A stretch of 61,705 bases of DNA from Acidobacteria bacterium 28-9 (GCA_002050355.1 MWYY01000048.1:1-61705); one strand, 5' to 3'; positions 27,367-37,081 are shown, numbered from the stretch's first letter. Translations and numbers: made by a program. Notes: generated from the sequence alone by a model not told the origin.

Positions 27367-28401
27367 GTGAACGGCGAACCGAACGAAAAAACCAGACAAG
27401 AATCAAATCCGAATCTACCTTTGCCGCGTATCGGAATAACGATGGGCGACGCTGCCGGAATCGGCGCGGAAATCCTTCTCAAAGCTCTCACCGACGAAAA
27501 TATAAAAAAGTTTTGTTTGCCGATTATTATCGGCGATGCCGCATTTTTACAGAAAACAGCACAGGAACTCGATTTAAAGTTCGAGCTTGTCGAAGCAAAC
27601 GAAATTTCTACGCAAAATCCCAACCAAACGCTCGTTTATAATTTAAACAATCTTTCCGGCGAAGTAATCGCGGGCGAAGAATCCGCTCTGACCGGACGGG
27701 CTTCCGCCGAATATATCGAAGCGGCAGTCAGGCTTTGGCGCGAGAAGAAGATTGACGCGATTGCGACCGCGCCGATTAGTAAAAAAGCGATTGCTCTGGG
27801 CGGTTACAATTTTCCAGGTCATACGGAATTCCTCGCTCAATTAACCGACACAAAAGAATTTGCGATGAGTTTTTTTGCCGGAAACCTGCGTGTCGTTTTG
27901 CTTTCGACGCACGTTTCTCTGCTCGATGCCATCGATTTGGTGAAAAAAGAAAATTTGGTTGAACTGATAAAATTTTCTCACCATGAAATTTCCAGACTAT
28001 TAAAAAAAGACGCGCGTATTGCGGTCGCCGGACTCAATCCGCACGCATCCGAAAAAGGTTTGTTTGGCAGTGAAGAAGAAAATGATATTATTCCGGCAAT
28101 CGCAGAGTGTAAAGAAAAATTCGGTATTAACGTTTCCGGCGCGTATTCGCCCGACACGATTTTTTTGCGCGGATTCAGAGGTGAATTCGATGTCGTAATT
28201 GCCTGTTATCACGACCAGGCGACGATTGCTGTCAAATGTCTGTCGTTCGGCGCGTCAGTCAATGTAACGCTCGGTCTGCCGCTCGTCAGAACGTCAGTTG
28301 ACCACGGAACGGCGCTCGACATCGCAGGAAAAAACAAAGCGGACGCTTCAAGCATGAAAGCGGCAATCAAACTTGCGGCTGAATTAAAAAACATTCGCTA
28401 A
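27367..28401 (+). CDS. pdxA: 4-hydroxythreonine-4-phosphate dehydrogenase
   Basis: PdxA oxidises 4-phospho-hydroxy-L-threonine in the DXP-independent-of-PdxS route to pyridoxal phosphate. The 344 residues show ITMGDAAGIGAEI near the N-terminus (usually GDPAGIGPE), ATAPISKKAI, GGYNFPGHTEFLA with a metal-binding His, YSPDTIF, CYHDQATIAVKCL and TSVDHGTALDIAG near the C-terminus. The start is the GTG at 27367. It is not obviously linked to its neighbours in function. PdxA also has paralogues that act on other hydroxy-acid phosphates. Confidence 0.92.
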   Translation: MNGEPNEKTRQESNPNLPLPRIGITMGDAAGIGAEILLKALTDENIKKFCLPIIIGDAAFLQKTAQELDLKFELVEANEISTQNPNQTLVYNLNNLSGEVIAGEESALTGRASAEYIEAAVRLWREKKIDAIATAPISKKAIALGGYNFPGHTEFLAQLTDTKEFAMSFFAGNLRVVLLSTHVSLLDAIDLVKKENLVELIKFSHHEISRLLKKDARIAVAGLNPHASEKGLFGSEEENDIIPAIAECKEKFGINVSGAYSPDTIFLRGFRGEFDVVIACYHDQATIAVKCLSFGASVNVTLGLPLVRTSVDHGTALDIAGKNKADASSMKAAIKLAAELKNIR

Positions 28402-28567
28402 TTGCTTTGCAGTTTCAAAACCTTGGAAGTTGCTTGGCAAAAAATTAAAGCGCAAATTTAAAGGTTCATTTTCTTGACGTAAGCCGAGCCAAATGATAGT
28501 TTTCAAGACGAATAAACTTTATATTTCCTGAAAATCTTTCAGTAATTCGAACGGAGCAAAACCGCCT

Positions 28568-29665
28568 GTGGCTAAACGCAAATTACTTCTGGCAGACGAT
28601 TCGGTAACGATTCAAAAAGTTGTCAATCTGACGTTTGCCGATGAAGGAATCGAGGTTATCACCGTCGGCGACGGCGATGCGGCGATGGAAAGATTCGTCG
28701 AAAACGTTCCCGATTTGGTGTTGGTCGACGTTAATATGCCGGGTTTGGACGGTTACCGAATTTGCGAAATGATAAAGCAGGACGATGAAACCCGGCATGT
28801 TCCCGTCATTTTGCTGGTCGGTTCGTTCGAGCCGTTTGACGAAGCAGAAGCACGCCGCGTCGGTGCGGACGATTATCTGACAAAGCCATTTCAATCAATA
28901 CGCCAACTTGTCAGCAAAGTTTCCGGTCTTCTCGACGCTACGAATAAAACCGAGACAAACAGCCAAACCGTTTCCGTTCTGCCAAATTCAAATACGGAAA
29001 CCTCTTCAGTCAACGGTTACCAAACTTTAGCCGGGTCGAATCAAAACAGCGATAAAACGACGCGCTTTGGTGACGTCGGAATGGACGACGAAACGATTCT
29101 GACCAATCAAATCGGAAGTTTACCCGCCGCCGAAGCGGAAAAGTTTTCCTCCGGTTTTTCTACCAAAGATTTTTCTCAAATTTCCGTCAGCAAACCGTCT
29201 GAAAACTCTGTAAATTACGAAACCGAAGAAAGGGATTGGGCAAAAACACAACCTTTGAACGCCGAAGAAATGCGCGAGATACAGTCGGTTTCCGGCGAAC
29301 GCGACACGGCGACGCTCGAAGAAAATGCAAACAATCAAAATGCAGCCTTTGGTGAAACGATCCCGGCTTTTAAAACCGATTCGGCTCGGCACGAGCAGCA
29401 AGCGCAGGCACAACAAACAAGTGATAGTCAAACAAACAACGCTCAACTGTACGACACTTTACAAACGTCAAAGACATCCTCTGAATCGCAATTTGAAACC
29501 GTGCAGTTTGCAAATCTATCGCCCGAAACGATAGACCAAATCGCGGCAAAAGTCATCGAAAAACTTTCCGACAGAGCAATCGAAGAAATCATCCGCAAAA
29601 AAATCGCTCCGCAACTGGCGGATTTGATTGTTCAGAAACTTGCGCGCGAGAAATCTGACGAATAA
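28568..29665 (+). CDS. Response regulator with long variable C-terminal region
   Basis: A 365-residue protein. The receiver domain (1-125) has acidic D10/D11, phospho-acceptor Asp54 (VLVDVNMPGLDG) and Lys106 (DDYLTKPF). A ~190-residue Gln/Asn/Ser-rich linker follows, then a conserved-looking helical C-terminus (TIDQIAAKVIEKLSDRAIEE). There is no DNA-binding domain, so it probably acts through protein contacts. It is convergent with an NtrY-like kinase, a possible but unproven partner. The start is a GTG at 28568. Confidence 0.8.
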   Translation: MAKRKLLLADDSVTIQKVVNLTFADEGIEVITVGDGDAAMERFVENVPDLVLVDVNMPGLDGYRICEMIKQDDETRHVPVILLVGSFEPFDEAEARRVGADDYLTKPFQSIRQLVSKVSGLLDATNKTETNSQTVSVLPNSNTETSSVNGYQTLAGSNQNSDKTTRFGDVGMDDETILTNQIGSLPAAEAEKFSSGFSTKDFSQISVSKPSENSVNYETEERDWAKTQPLNAEEMREIQSVSGERDTATLEENANNQNAAFGETIPAFKTDSARHEQQAQAQQTSDSQTNNAQLYDTLQTSKTSSESQFETVQFANLSPETIDQIAAKVIEKLSDRAIEEIIRKKIAPQLADLIVQKLAREKSDE

Positions 29666-29799
29666 ACATCCTTTAGAGTTCACGCTTTAGCTTACGTCCG
29701 TATAGCGCAGAACAATTTAAAAGTTAAACTGTAAACGCCCGTCGCAAACAGTTTTGATTAAAATGATTTTTGTTTTTCCCATCAATTGTCTGCTAGTTT

Positions 29800-32088
29800 T
29801 TACTGCGCCGAAACCGGAAGCTCGATTATGAATTTTGCGCCCGAAGGCTTGTTGGAAACCGCTTTTATCCGACCGCGATGCTCGCCGACGATTCTCTGCA
29901 CAATTACCAAACCCAAACCGGTTCCGCGTCCTTTGGTCGAAAAATATGGTTGAAAAAGTTTTTGAAAACCGGCTGGCGCAATACCGCCGCCGTTGTCAGC
30001 TACTTCCGCAACGATTAAATCGCGCGCCGCGTTGTGGAAAGTTTTTATAAATATTTTTTTATTCGTTTGAGATTCCGCAAACGCTTCAATCGAATTTTCG
30101 ATTAAATTAACAAAAACGCGCCGCATTTGTTCGTCATCGAGCATCGCGTCGGGAAGGTCTCCCGCCAAAGTCAAAACGATTTCCACGTCAGAGAAACGGT
30201 CTTCATAAAGCGCGACGGATTGCGTGATAATATCGTTTAATTTACCATTTTCGAGTTTCGCATTTGGCAAGCGCGCAAAACGTGAAAACTCGTCAACCAT
30301 TGATTTTAAACTCGAGACTTCGCGCAAAATTGTTTCAGTTCCGTCTTTTATAACTTTTTTTAATTGTCCCTCGCCATTTGAATTCGGATTTTCAGCTTCA
30401 TTTGCGATTGACGAAGAACGAAGTATAAATGACGAATTTCTATCTAAATTCTTGGCAATACGTTCTGCCGAAAGCTGAATCGGCGTCAGCGGATTTTTTA
30501 TCTCGTGTGCCATTCGCCGGGCAACTTCCTGCCACGCCGAAGCGCGCTGGGCTGCGATAAGTTCTGACAAATCTTCGATAACCAGAACCGCGCCGCTCGC
30601 AGACGCCGCTGCCGTTTCATCACCGACGATTTTCGGCAAAGCCGCAGCCGACAGCGCAACCGGCAAATGCGCGTCGGCTTCAGAAGCGCCGCCATTATTG
30701 CTGTCGTTATGGCTGCTTCCGTCAGTAAATTCCCTGCGCAAAACCGTTTGCTCGCTCGCTCGACCGGCACGTTTGGCGCGCGTCAGAAGTCTCTCTAAAA
30801 CCTGGCAATTCTCTTCGTTGACAAGTTGTTTTAAATCAAATCCGGCAAAATTTGCGTCTTCGAGTTTGAGCATTTGAACGGCGGCTTTGTTTATCGTCGT
30901 AACGCGATTTTCGCCGTCGAACGAAATAACGCCGGTCGAAAGCGATTGCAAAACCGTTTCGATGTATTTGCGCCGTTCGCGCAGTTCGGCGGAGTTTTCT
31001 TCCAATTTCGCAGACATTTGATTAAAGGTCGAAACGAGCAGGGCGAGTTCGTCTTCCGCAAAAACATCAACTCGATGCGCCAGATTTCCGCGCGCGATTT
31101 CGTCCGCGCCTTCGGCTAAGGCTCGAATCGGCAGAGTCAAACCGCGCGCGATGTAAAACGCCGTCCAGCTCGAAGCGAAAATCAAGAGAAACGTCAAAAC
31201 GCCGAGTGTCAAAAGACCGATTTGCCGAACAGTGACTTGTTTTTGTTTGAGTTCTTCAAAATCAATCAAAGAGTTTTCGACCATTTGCGAAACATTTTTC
31301 GCCGGTCGAAAATCCGGCACAACGACCAGCATTTGACCATCGGACAACGGCGCGACCGCCACGTCGAAATCTCTGCCGTCAACTAAAATTCTTTCGGTCA
31401 GCTTTTTTTGATGAACAACCGCGAGCGTTTTGTCTAATTCCACTCGCTGCGAAGCATCCAGATTTTTCTCGCTCGCGGCAAGAATTTCGCCCGTTTCCGA
31501 AAGAATTTCGAGGCGCGTCAAGTTTCCCGCCTTTACGATCGTCTGCAAATCTTTTTCGCTTAAGTTTTGTTTTTCCAAAGCCGTCGCCAGCATATTGGCG
31601 GTTTTTTGCAATTTTTCCGATTGGTCTTCGATAGATTGATTCTGGACGCGACGCGCTTCGCGGATGACATTTTCGGGAATATCCGTAAACCAACGGTCGA
31701 GCGCGCGATTCATAAACAGATAGGAAAAAACCGCCATCGCCATTATCGGCAAAAGCGAAATGGCGAAAAAATATATCAGAAGTTTGGTTTTGATTTTCGA
31801 GCCGAGTTTAAAAGCGCGCCGCTCGCGGCTAAGTTTCACAAGGCTGCGGACGAAAATAAAGCCGAAAATTACGAACGCAAAAAAATTCAGCGACGAAAGC
31901 GCGTAAAGCAGAAGTGTATCGCTGGCTGTTTGAACTTCCAGTTCTTTCCACAAATTCGACGATTGCAGCAGAACGAGCAGAAGCAGCAAAACTCCGACAA
32001 ACGCGCCGAGAAACCACGGCGCGCGGCGTTTCGAGATTTTCGGGTTTGCAGAGTTTGCAGCGTTCATAAATATTTGTAGAATTTGCAT
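29800..32088 (-). CDS. NtrY-like sensor histidine kinase
   Basis: A 762-residue kinase with three or four N-terminal membrane helices, a periplasmic region, a HAMP domain (LPIRALAEGADEIARGNLAH), a PAS domain, HisKA (ARRMAHEIKNPLTPIQLSAE, phospho-acceptor His528) and HATPase (NLIENSIEAF, ADNGGGI, GRGTGLGLVIVQRIV). The HNPLTPIQLS-type box is typical of NtrY. Between the two HisKA helices about 28 extra residues (NSSFILRSSS and following) are encoded by a 7-nt-period repeat. The N-terminal seven residues are also repeat-encoded; Met8 (32067) is a plausible true start. No Shine-Dalgarno site is seen. Confidence 0.88.
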   Translation of the reverse strand: MQILQIFMNAANSANPKISKRRAPWFLGAFVGVLLLLLVLLQSSNLWKELEVQTASDTLLLYALSSLNFFAFVIFGFIFVRSLVKLSRERRAFKLGSKIKTKLLIYFFAISLLPIMAMAVFSYLFMNRALDRWFTDIPENVIREARRVQNQSIEDQSEKLQKTANMLATALEKQNLSEKDLQTIVKAGNLTRLEILSETGEILAASEKNLDASQRVELDKTLAVVHQKKLTERILVDGRDFDVAVAPLSDGQMLVVVPDFRPAKNVSQMVENSLIDFEELKQKQVTVRQIGLLTLGVLTFLLIFASSWTAFYIARGLTLPIRALAEGADEIARGNLAHRVDVFAEDELALLVSTFNQMSAKLEENSAELRERRKYIETVLQSLSTGVISFDGENRVTTINKAAVQMLKLEDANFAGFDLKQLVNEENCQVLERLLTRAKRAGRASEQTVLRREFTDGSSHNDSNNGGASEADAHLPVALSAAALPKIVGDETAAASASGAVLVIEDLSELIAAQRASAWQEVARRMAHEIKNPLTPIQLSAERIAKNLDRNSSFILRSSSIANEAENPNSNGEGQLKKVIKDGTETILREVSSLKSMVDEFSRFARLPNAKLENGKLNDIITQSVALYEDRFSDVEIVLTLAGDLPDAMLDDEQMRRVFVNLIENSIEAFAESQTNKKIFIKTFHNAARDLIVAEVADNGGGIAPAGFQKLFQPYFSTKGRGTGLGLVIVQRIVGEHRGRIKAVSNKPSGAKFIIELPVSAQ
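30375..30450. repeat. Heptad array inside the NtrY-like kinase gene
   Basis: 7-nt-spaced words of the GACGAAG/GAACGAA type encode a low-complexity insertion (NSSFILRSSS and following) between the two helices of the dimerisation domain. The flanking protein is well conserved, which suggests the array was gained within the gene. Confidence 0.55.
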
Positions 32089-32215
32089 TTTACTCTAAAA
32101 ACTCTATAAACTCTATAAACTTTATGAACCGCGAAACTTCTGAAAACCGCTCGGACGAAATTAGCCGCGACAATTTCGTAAATTCTAAAAACTCTACAAA
32201 ATTTACAAACTTTTT
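32044..32215. repeat. Nonamer-period inverted array over a divergent gene start
   Basis: A 9-nt period replaces the 7-nt period here. The left side has GGGTTTGCA/GAGTTTGCA words and the right side TATAAACTC words. GTTCATAAA (32062-32070) and TTTATGAAC (32121-32129) mirror each other, placing an ATG of each divergent gene at symmetric positions. A second short 9-nt stretch lies at about 32179-32215 inside the protease gene. Confidence 0.65.
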
Positions 32216-33140
32216 CTTTAACGAACACGGACGAATTAGAAGCGGTTTGCGTTTTCTGATTTTTCAGCTTTTGTTTGTAGCTTTTGGCTTTCCATTTGGT
32301 TTGGGAATCGAGCTTTTTCTCAGAAATTTATCAATCCCCTATGAGAAGGGCGGCGTGCTTTCGTTTGTTGTACCGAGTTTTATCTTGCTTTCACTCGCGC
32401 TTTTTTTCGGCTGGCTGTGCGGGAAGTTTTTGGAAGGTTTGCCGTTTCGAGCGTTAGGCGCGTGGTTTACAAAAAATTGGCTGCGTGATTTCGGTTCGGG
32501 TTTAATAATCGGCGCAGCTTCGATTGCGATTGCGGTTTTGCTGGCAATTCTGCTTGGCGGAATGCGGCTGCAAATATATGAAACTTCTGACAGTTCGGCG
32601 ATATTTTCAACCTTGGGGGGTTCGCTCGTGGTTTTCATCATCGCCGCAGCGGCTGAAGAAGCGTATTTTCGCGGTTATATTTTGCAGACATTTGCGCGCG
32701 CGCATCTGGCTTGGGTGGCAATTGCAATGACTTCCCTGTTTTTCGCTTCGGCGCATCTAAACAATCAAAACGCCGGTTGGCTTTCGACCGCAAACACAAT
32801 ACTGGCGGGCATTTGGTTTGCAATCGCATATTTGAAAACGCGCAATCTATGGTTTCCGTTCGGCATTCATCTGGCGTGGAATTGGCTGCAAGGCGCATTT
32901 TTCGGAATTCCCGTCAGCGGCGTTACAACTTTGACGACCGCGCCGTTGATGCAGCAAACCGACAAAGGCGTTCAGTTATTTACCGGCGGTGATTACGGCA
33001 TCGAAGGCGGAATTGCCTGCACGATTGCGATTATTATTTCAGCCATATTGATTTGGTTTGCGCCTTTTATCAAACCGACGCACGAAATGCTGTTGTTGAC
33101 AAACCGGGAAAATGATAAACGGCAAACGGTAATTGATTAG
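32124..33140 (+). CDS. CPBP (CAAX-type) intramembrane metalloprotease
   Basis: A 338-residue membrane protein with about eight helices. The Abi/CPBP motifs are EEAYFRGYILQTF (catalytic Glu pair and Arg), FASAHLN (metal His), and GIHLAWNW (second His). Bacterial members process or inactivate membrane peptides, or act in bacteriocin immunity; the substrate here is unknown. The first ~35 residues are Asn/Ser-rich and partly repeat-encoded, and the last codons lie in another repeat arm. It is divergent from the NtrY-like kinase. Confidence 0.88.
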   Translation: MNRETSENRSDEISRDNFVNSKNSTKFTNFFFNEHGRIRSGLRFLIFQLLFVAFGFPFGLGIELFLRNLSIPYEKGGVLSFVVPSFILLSLALFFGWLCGKFLEGLPFRALGAWFTKNWLRDFGSGLIIGAASIAIAVLLAILLGGMRLQIYETSDSSAIFSTLGGSLVVFIIAAAAEEAYFRGYILQTFARAHLAWVAIAMTSLFFASAHLNNQNAGWLSTANTILAGIWFAIAYLKTRNLWFPFGIHLAWNWLQGAFFGIPVSGVTTLTTAPLMQQTDKGVQLFTGGDYGIEGGIACTIAIIISAILIWFAPFIKPTHEMLLLTNRENDKRQTVID

Positions 33141-33183
33141 CTTAAAACAACTTCTTTCATCAACCATTAACCATTTATTTCAT
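33112..33183. repeat. Heptad inverted array at the CPBP protease/nadC convergent junction
   Basis: The left arm within the protease 3' end has AATGATA/AACGGCA/AACGGTA words (about 33112-33139). The right arm (about 33158-33183) has CATCAAC/CATTAAC words and reaches the nadC stop. The arms are partly complementary. Confidence 0.5.
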
Positions 33184-34037
33184 ATCGTCTGTATCTTAAA
33201 GGAAATGTCAACCGCTTTTGCCGAATGCGTTATTCTGCCGACGCTGATTAAATCAACGCCTGCTTCGGCAAAATTTCTCACCTTGTCCAAATCCATTCCG
33301 CCCGAGGCTTCGATCAAAACGTGGGGGTTTAATTGGCGCGACATCTGGACTAATTTTTCGGCTTCTTCCGGCGTTTGATTGTCGAGCATTATAATATCCG
33401 CGCCTGCTTCGACCGCTTCTCGAAGCTGCGCCCAATTGCCAATCTCGACTTCAATTTTGTGCAGATGTCCAACTTTGATTTTCGCCATCGTAATCGCTTC
33501 AGTGATGCCGCCGGCAAGCGCTACGTGATTGTCTTTTATCAAAACTCCGTCGTCGAGTCCGAGCCGATGATTTTTTCCGCCGCCGATGGTTACTGCGTAT
33601 TTTTCCAGCAGCCGAAGACCGGGCGTCGTCTTTCGCGTGTCCACAATACGCGCGTTCGTGCCTTCTATCGCTTTGACATATTGGCGCGTTAAAGTCGCCA
33701 CACCGCTCATTCTCTGAATTAAATTCAGCGCGACGCGCTCGCCAGCCAGCAAAACGTCGGCAAAACCCTTAAGCGTGGCAAAAACAGTTCCCGCTTTCAC
33801 TTCATCGCCTTCGGACACAATCGCTTCGATTTCAGGGTTTTCCGGGTCGAGATGCGCAAAAACCGCTTCGGCAACTTCTAAACCGCACACTACCAAATCT
33901 TCTTTCGCCAAAAATCTTCCCATTCCGCGCACGTCCGGCGCGACGGTCGCCTGCGTAGTAATGTCGCCGCGCCCGATGTCTTCGCGCAGAAACTCGCCGA
34001 TTTGTCCTAAAATTTCGCCGTTATCAAGCCAACTCAT
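33180..34037 (-). CDS. nadC: Nicotinate-nucleotide pyrophosphorylase (carboxylating)
   Basis: NadC converts quinolinate and PRPP to nicotinate mononucleotide, the committed shared step of NAD synthesis. The 285 residues show the expected EDIGRGDITTQA at the N-terminus, LNLIQRMSGVATLT, the substrate-binding DTRKTTPGLRLLEKYAV, GGGKNHRLGLDDGVLIKDNH, and IEASGGMDLDKV with GVDLISVGRITHS near the end. It lies 65 nt downstream of valS on the same strand. nadA and nadB are not in the window. Confidence 0.95.
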   Translation of the reverse strand: MSWLDNGEILGQIGEFLREDIGRGDITTQATVAPDVRGMGRFLAKEDLVVCGLEVAEAVFAHLDPENPEIEAIVSEGDEVKAGTVFATLKGFADVLLAGERVALNLIQRMSGVATLTRQYVKAIEGTNARIVDTRKTTPGLRLLEKYAVTIGGGKNHRLGLDDGVLIKDNHVALAGGITEAITMAKIKVGHLHKIEVEIGNWAQLREAVEAGADIIMLDNQTPEEAEKLVQMSRQLNPHVLIEASGGMDLDKVRNFAEAGVDLISVGRITHSAKAVDISFKIQTI

Positions 34038-34102
34038 TTTTTATTGTTCAATGGTTTTCGGCGCTTCGATTTTGATATTTAACAAAGCTAAGTTTGTTTA
34101 TA

Positions 34103-36919
34103 TTATTTCAAAGCCTCCAGATTTTGTTTTAACGCATTTGTTTGCTGTTCAATTTCTGCGACGCGCGCCTGCAATCCAGCAACTTTTTCGGGCGGCGCTT
34201 TTTCGACGAAACCTTGATTGGCAAGTTGGTTTTTTAGGCGTTCGCCTTCAGCATTTAATTTGTTCGATTGATTTTCGAGGCGTTCGCTTTCTTTGGCAAA
34301 ATCAATCAAGCCTTCGAGCGGAACGGCAATTTCAGCGCCGCCTGCGAGAACGGCTTTTGCCGACGCGCGCGGTACGTCCAAGGTTTCATTGAGGTTTAAT
34401 TCGGATGCGCGCGCCAGTTTCAGTATCTGTGCTTGATTTTCGTTGAAAACTTTTTGTAAATCCGCGTTTGCGGCAACGTGAATCGCCGTGCGGTCGCTCG
34501 GTTTGATGTTCATTTCGGCGCGAATATTGCGCGTTTTCGATATTAAATCAATGACGGCTTGCATCTCGGATTCAGCTTGCTCATCAATCATTGCCGCATC
34601 GCCCATTGGAAAATCAGCGAGCATTATTGTCTGTTTCGCATTTTTATAAGCGTCATTGTGCAAATCGCTCGAAACTTCCGGCAGTTTTTGCCAGAGTTCT
34701 TCAGTTAAAAAAGGCATAAACGGGTGAAGCAGACGCAGAGATTGTTCTAAAATGGTGATGACGCGCGAGCGCGCCGCGTCTCTTTTAACATTTGGCTCGC
34801 TTGCCGTGATTTCGTCTTTGACCAGCTCAATATACCAATCGCAGAAATCGTCCCAGAAAAAATGATAAAGCGTTTGCACGGCTTCGTGAAAATCGTATTT
34901 ATCGAGCGATTTATTGACTTGCACGGCGGTTTTATTAAGCCGTGAGATAATCCATTTATCAGCCAGCGACAGATTTTCTTTTGGATTATCAAAGGCAAAT
35001 TCCGGTTTAATTTTATCTAAAAACTCTTCATCTTCTTCGTCTAGTTCGTTTAACTCGTCGCCGAGCGTTTGTTTGATTTCTTTGACTTCTGCCTTCGGAT
35101 TGATAAAAGAATAATCAACCTGAGCGCCGTCGCTGTTCAATAGACAAAAGCGCGTTGCGTTCCAGATTTTGTTGGCGAAATTGCGAAACGATTCAACCTT
35201 TTCATCGCGCCAGGCAAAATCGATGCCCGTTGCCGAATCCGCTAAAGTCATACGAGTTGCATCCACGCCGTATTTATTGAAAACGTCAAGCGGGTCGATG
35301 CCGTTATTTTTCGTCTTCGACATTCGCTGACCGTTTTTATCAAGTACAGTTCCGTGAATAATTACATCTTCAAACGGTTTTTCGCCGATGAATTTCAAGC
35401 CGGTCATCACCATCCGCGAAACCCATAGAAAAATAATGTCTCGATTCGTAACTAAAACGTCGGTCGGGTGAAATGTTTTCAAGTCCTCGGTTTCGGTCGT
35501 TTCACCGTTCCAGCCCAGGGTTGAAAACGACCAGAGTGCAGACGAAAACCACGTGTCTAAAACGTCTGCGTCCTGCGTTAAATTTTCCGTTCCGGCTCGC
35601 TCAACCGCTTCTTCTTTTGTGCGCGCAACAATCACGTTTCCGTTCTCGTCATACCACGCCGGAATTTGATGTCCCCACCAGAGCTGACGCGAGATTGTCC
35701 AGTCGCGCAGATTTTCAAGCCATGTCATATAAACTTTTTCGTGCGGAACTTGCGGATAAAAATGCGGCGCGCCTTCTCGTTTCATCAAATCAAGAGCCAA
35801 ATCGCGCATCTCGTCCATTCGGCAAAACCACTGTTCCGACAAAAACGGCTCGATGACCGTTTTGCAGCGTTCGCAAACGGGTAAAACCATTTCGTAATCG
35901 TCAATTTTTTCGAGCAAGCTGAGTTCATCAAATTTTTCGACAACCTTTTCGCGCGCCGCGTATCTGTCGAGACCGACGAAATCGTTGCCCGCCGTTTCGT
36001 TCATCGTCGCGTCGTCATTCATCACGTTTAGCTGTTCGAGATTATGACGCAGCCCCACCTCGTAATCGTTCGGGTCGTGCGCGGGCGTGATTTTTACCGC
36101 GCCGGTTCCAAATTCAGCGTCAACATATTCGTCGGCAATAATCGGAATTTCGCGGTTTGTTAACGGAAGTTCGATTGTCTGCCCAATTAAATTTTTATAT
36201 CTTTCGTCTTTCGGATTAACTGCAACCGCTGTATCGCCAAGCATTGTTTCCGGTCGAGTTGTCGCAACCGTGATTTTAGCGTCCGAGTTTTTCACCGGAT
36301 ATTGCAGATAAAAAAGTTTGCCGTCTTTTTTCGTTTCTTCTTTGACTTCCAAATCCGAAAGTACGGTTTTATCACGCGGACACCAATTGACTATTCGTTT
36401 GCCGCGATAAATCCAGCCTTCTCCATAAAGCCGTACAAAAACCTCCGAAACCGCCTTCGACAAATTTTCATCCATCGTAAAACGTTCGCGCGACCAATCA
36501 ACCGACAGACCTTCGCGTCGAATTTGATTGGTAATCGTGCCGCCGTATTTGTTTTTCCAAGCCCACGCCCTTCCCATAAACGCTTCGCGCCCGATGTCCT
36601 GCGGCGTTTTGTGTTCATCTTTTTTCAGGGCGCGCGTAACCATTAGCTGCGTCGAAATACTCGCGTGGTCAACGCCAACCAGAAATAAAGTTTTGTAACC
36701 GAGCATTCGTTTGCGGCGCGTCAAAACATCCATCAAAGTATGTTGAAGCGCGTGTCCCATATGCAGACTGCCCGTTACATTTGGCGGCGGAATGACGATT
36801 GAAAATGCTTCGGCATTCGGATTTTCGTTTATCTCCGGTGCAAAGCACCCGCGCTCTTCCCAGGATTTATAATGCGTGCTTTCGGCTTCGGCTGGATTGT
36901 ATGCTTTTTCGAGTTCCAT
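34103..36919 (-). CDS. valS: Valyl-tRNA synthetase
   Basis: ValS charges tRNA-Val. The 938 residues show the class I HIGH motif as HMGH (PPNVTGSLHMGHALQHT near 50), the editing (CP1) domain with TTRPETMLGDTAVAVNP, the KMSKS motif as RMSKT near residue 530, a helical anticodon domain, and a C-terminal coiled-coil arm (FAKESERLENQSNKLNAEGE) that is typical of bacterial ValS. It is probably co-transcribed with nadC. A repeat hairpin lies directly upstream of the start codon. Confidence 0.97.
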   Translation of the reverse strand: MELEKAYNPAEAESTHYKSWEERGCFAPEINENPNAEAFSIVIPPPNVTGSLHMGHALQHTLMDVLTRRKRMLGYKTLFLVGVDHASISTQLMVTRALKKDEHKTPQDIGREAFMGRAWAWKNKYGGTITNQIRREGLSVDWSRERFTMDENLSKAVSEVFVRLYGEGWIYRGKRIVNWCPRDKTVLSDLEVKEETKKDGKLFYLQYPVKNSDAKITVATTRPETMLGDTAVAVNPKDERYKNLIGQTIELPLTNREIPIIADEYVDAEFGTGAVKITPAHDPNDYEVGLRHNLEQLNVMNDDATMNETAGNDFVGLDRYAAREKVVEKFDELSLLEKIDDYEMVLPVCERCKTVIEPFLSEQWFCRMDEMRDLALDLMKREGAPHFYPQVPHEKVYMTWLENLRDWTISRQLWWGHQIPAWYDENGNVIVARTKEEAVERAGTENLTQDADVLDTWFSSALWSFSTLGWNGETTETEDLKTFHPTDVLVTNRDIIFLWVSRMVMTGLKFIGEKPFEDVIIHGTVLDKNGQRMSKTKNNGIDPLDVFNKYGVDATRMTLADSATGIDFAWRDEKVESFRNFANKIWNATRFCLLNSDGAQVDYSFINPKAEVKEIKQTLGDELNELDEEDEEFLDKIKPEFAFDNPKENLSLADKWIISRLNKTAVQVNKSLDKYDFHEAVQTLYHFFWDDFCDWYIELVKDEITASEPNVKRDAARSRVITILEQSLRLLHPFMPFLTEELWQKLPEVSSDLHNDAYKNAKQTIMLADFPMGDAAMIDEQAESEMQAVIDLISKTRNIRAEMNIKPSDRTAIHVAANADLQKVFNENQAQILKLARASELNLNETLDVPRASAKAVLAGGAEIAVPLEGLIDFAKESERLENQSNKLNAEGERLKNQLANQGFVEKAPPEKVAGLQARVAEIEQQTNALKQNLEALK

Positions 36920-36922
36920 AAA

Positions 36923-36996
36923 TTGTTAATGGTAAATACTAAATGGTGAATAGAAGAAATCGTCTTTCATTTACCGTTTACCGTTTACCATTTGCT
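36923..36996. repeat. Heptad hairpin array upstream of valS
   Basis: The left arm (36923-36955) has ATGGTAA/ATACTAA words. The right arm (36966-36996) has CATTTAC/CGTTTAC words, complementary to it. The array begins 4 nt from the valS start codon, so it forms the whole translated leader. Confidence 0.75.
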
Positions 36997-37010
36997 TTTC
37001 ATTCTAAAAC

Positions 37011-37052
37011 AAAAACGGTTAGTTTTCATCTTTGACGATAAAAACTAACCGT
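37011..37052 (-). terminator. Terminator after the first VWA gene
   Basis: A perfect 12-bp stem (ACGGTTAGTTTT at 37015-37026 with its complement at 37041-37052) has a 14-nt loop. On the minus strand it is followed by TTTTTGTTTT. It lies about 30 nt past the VWA stop codon and separates it from valS. Confidence 0.8.
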
Positions 37053-37081
37053 AGATTGTTTGAATTTGAATGTTTGTGAAA

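Noticed and set aside
28474..28502. Promoter for the response regulator (TTGACG, 17 nt, TAGTTT)
   Set aside because: The -10 match is poor and nothing else supports it.
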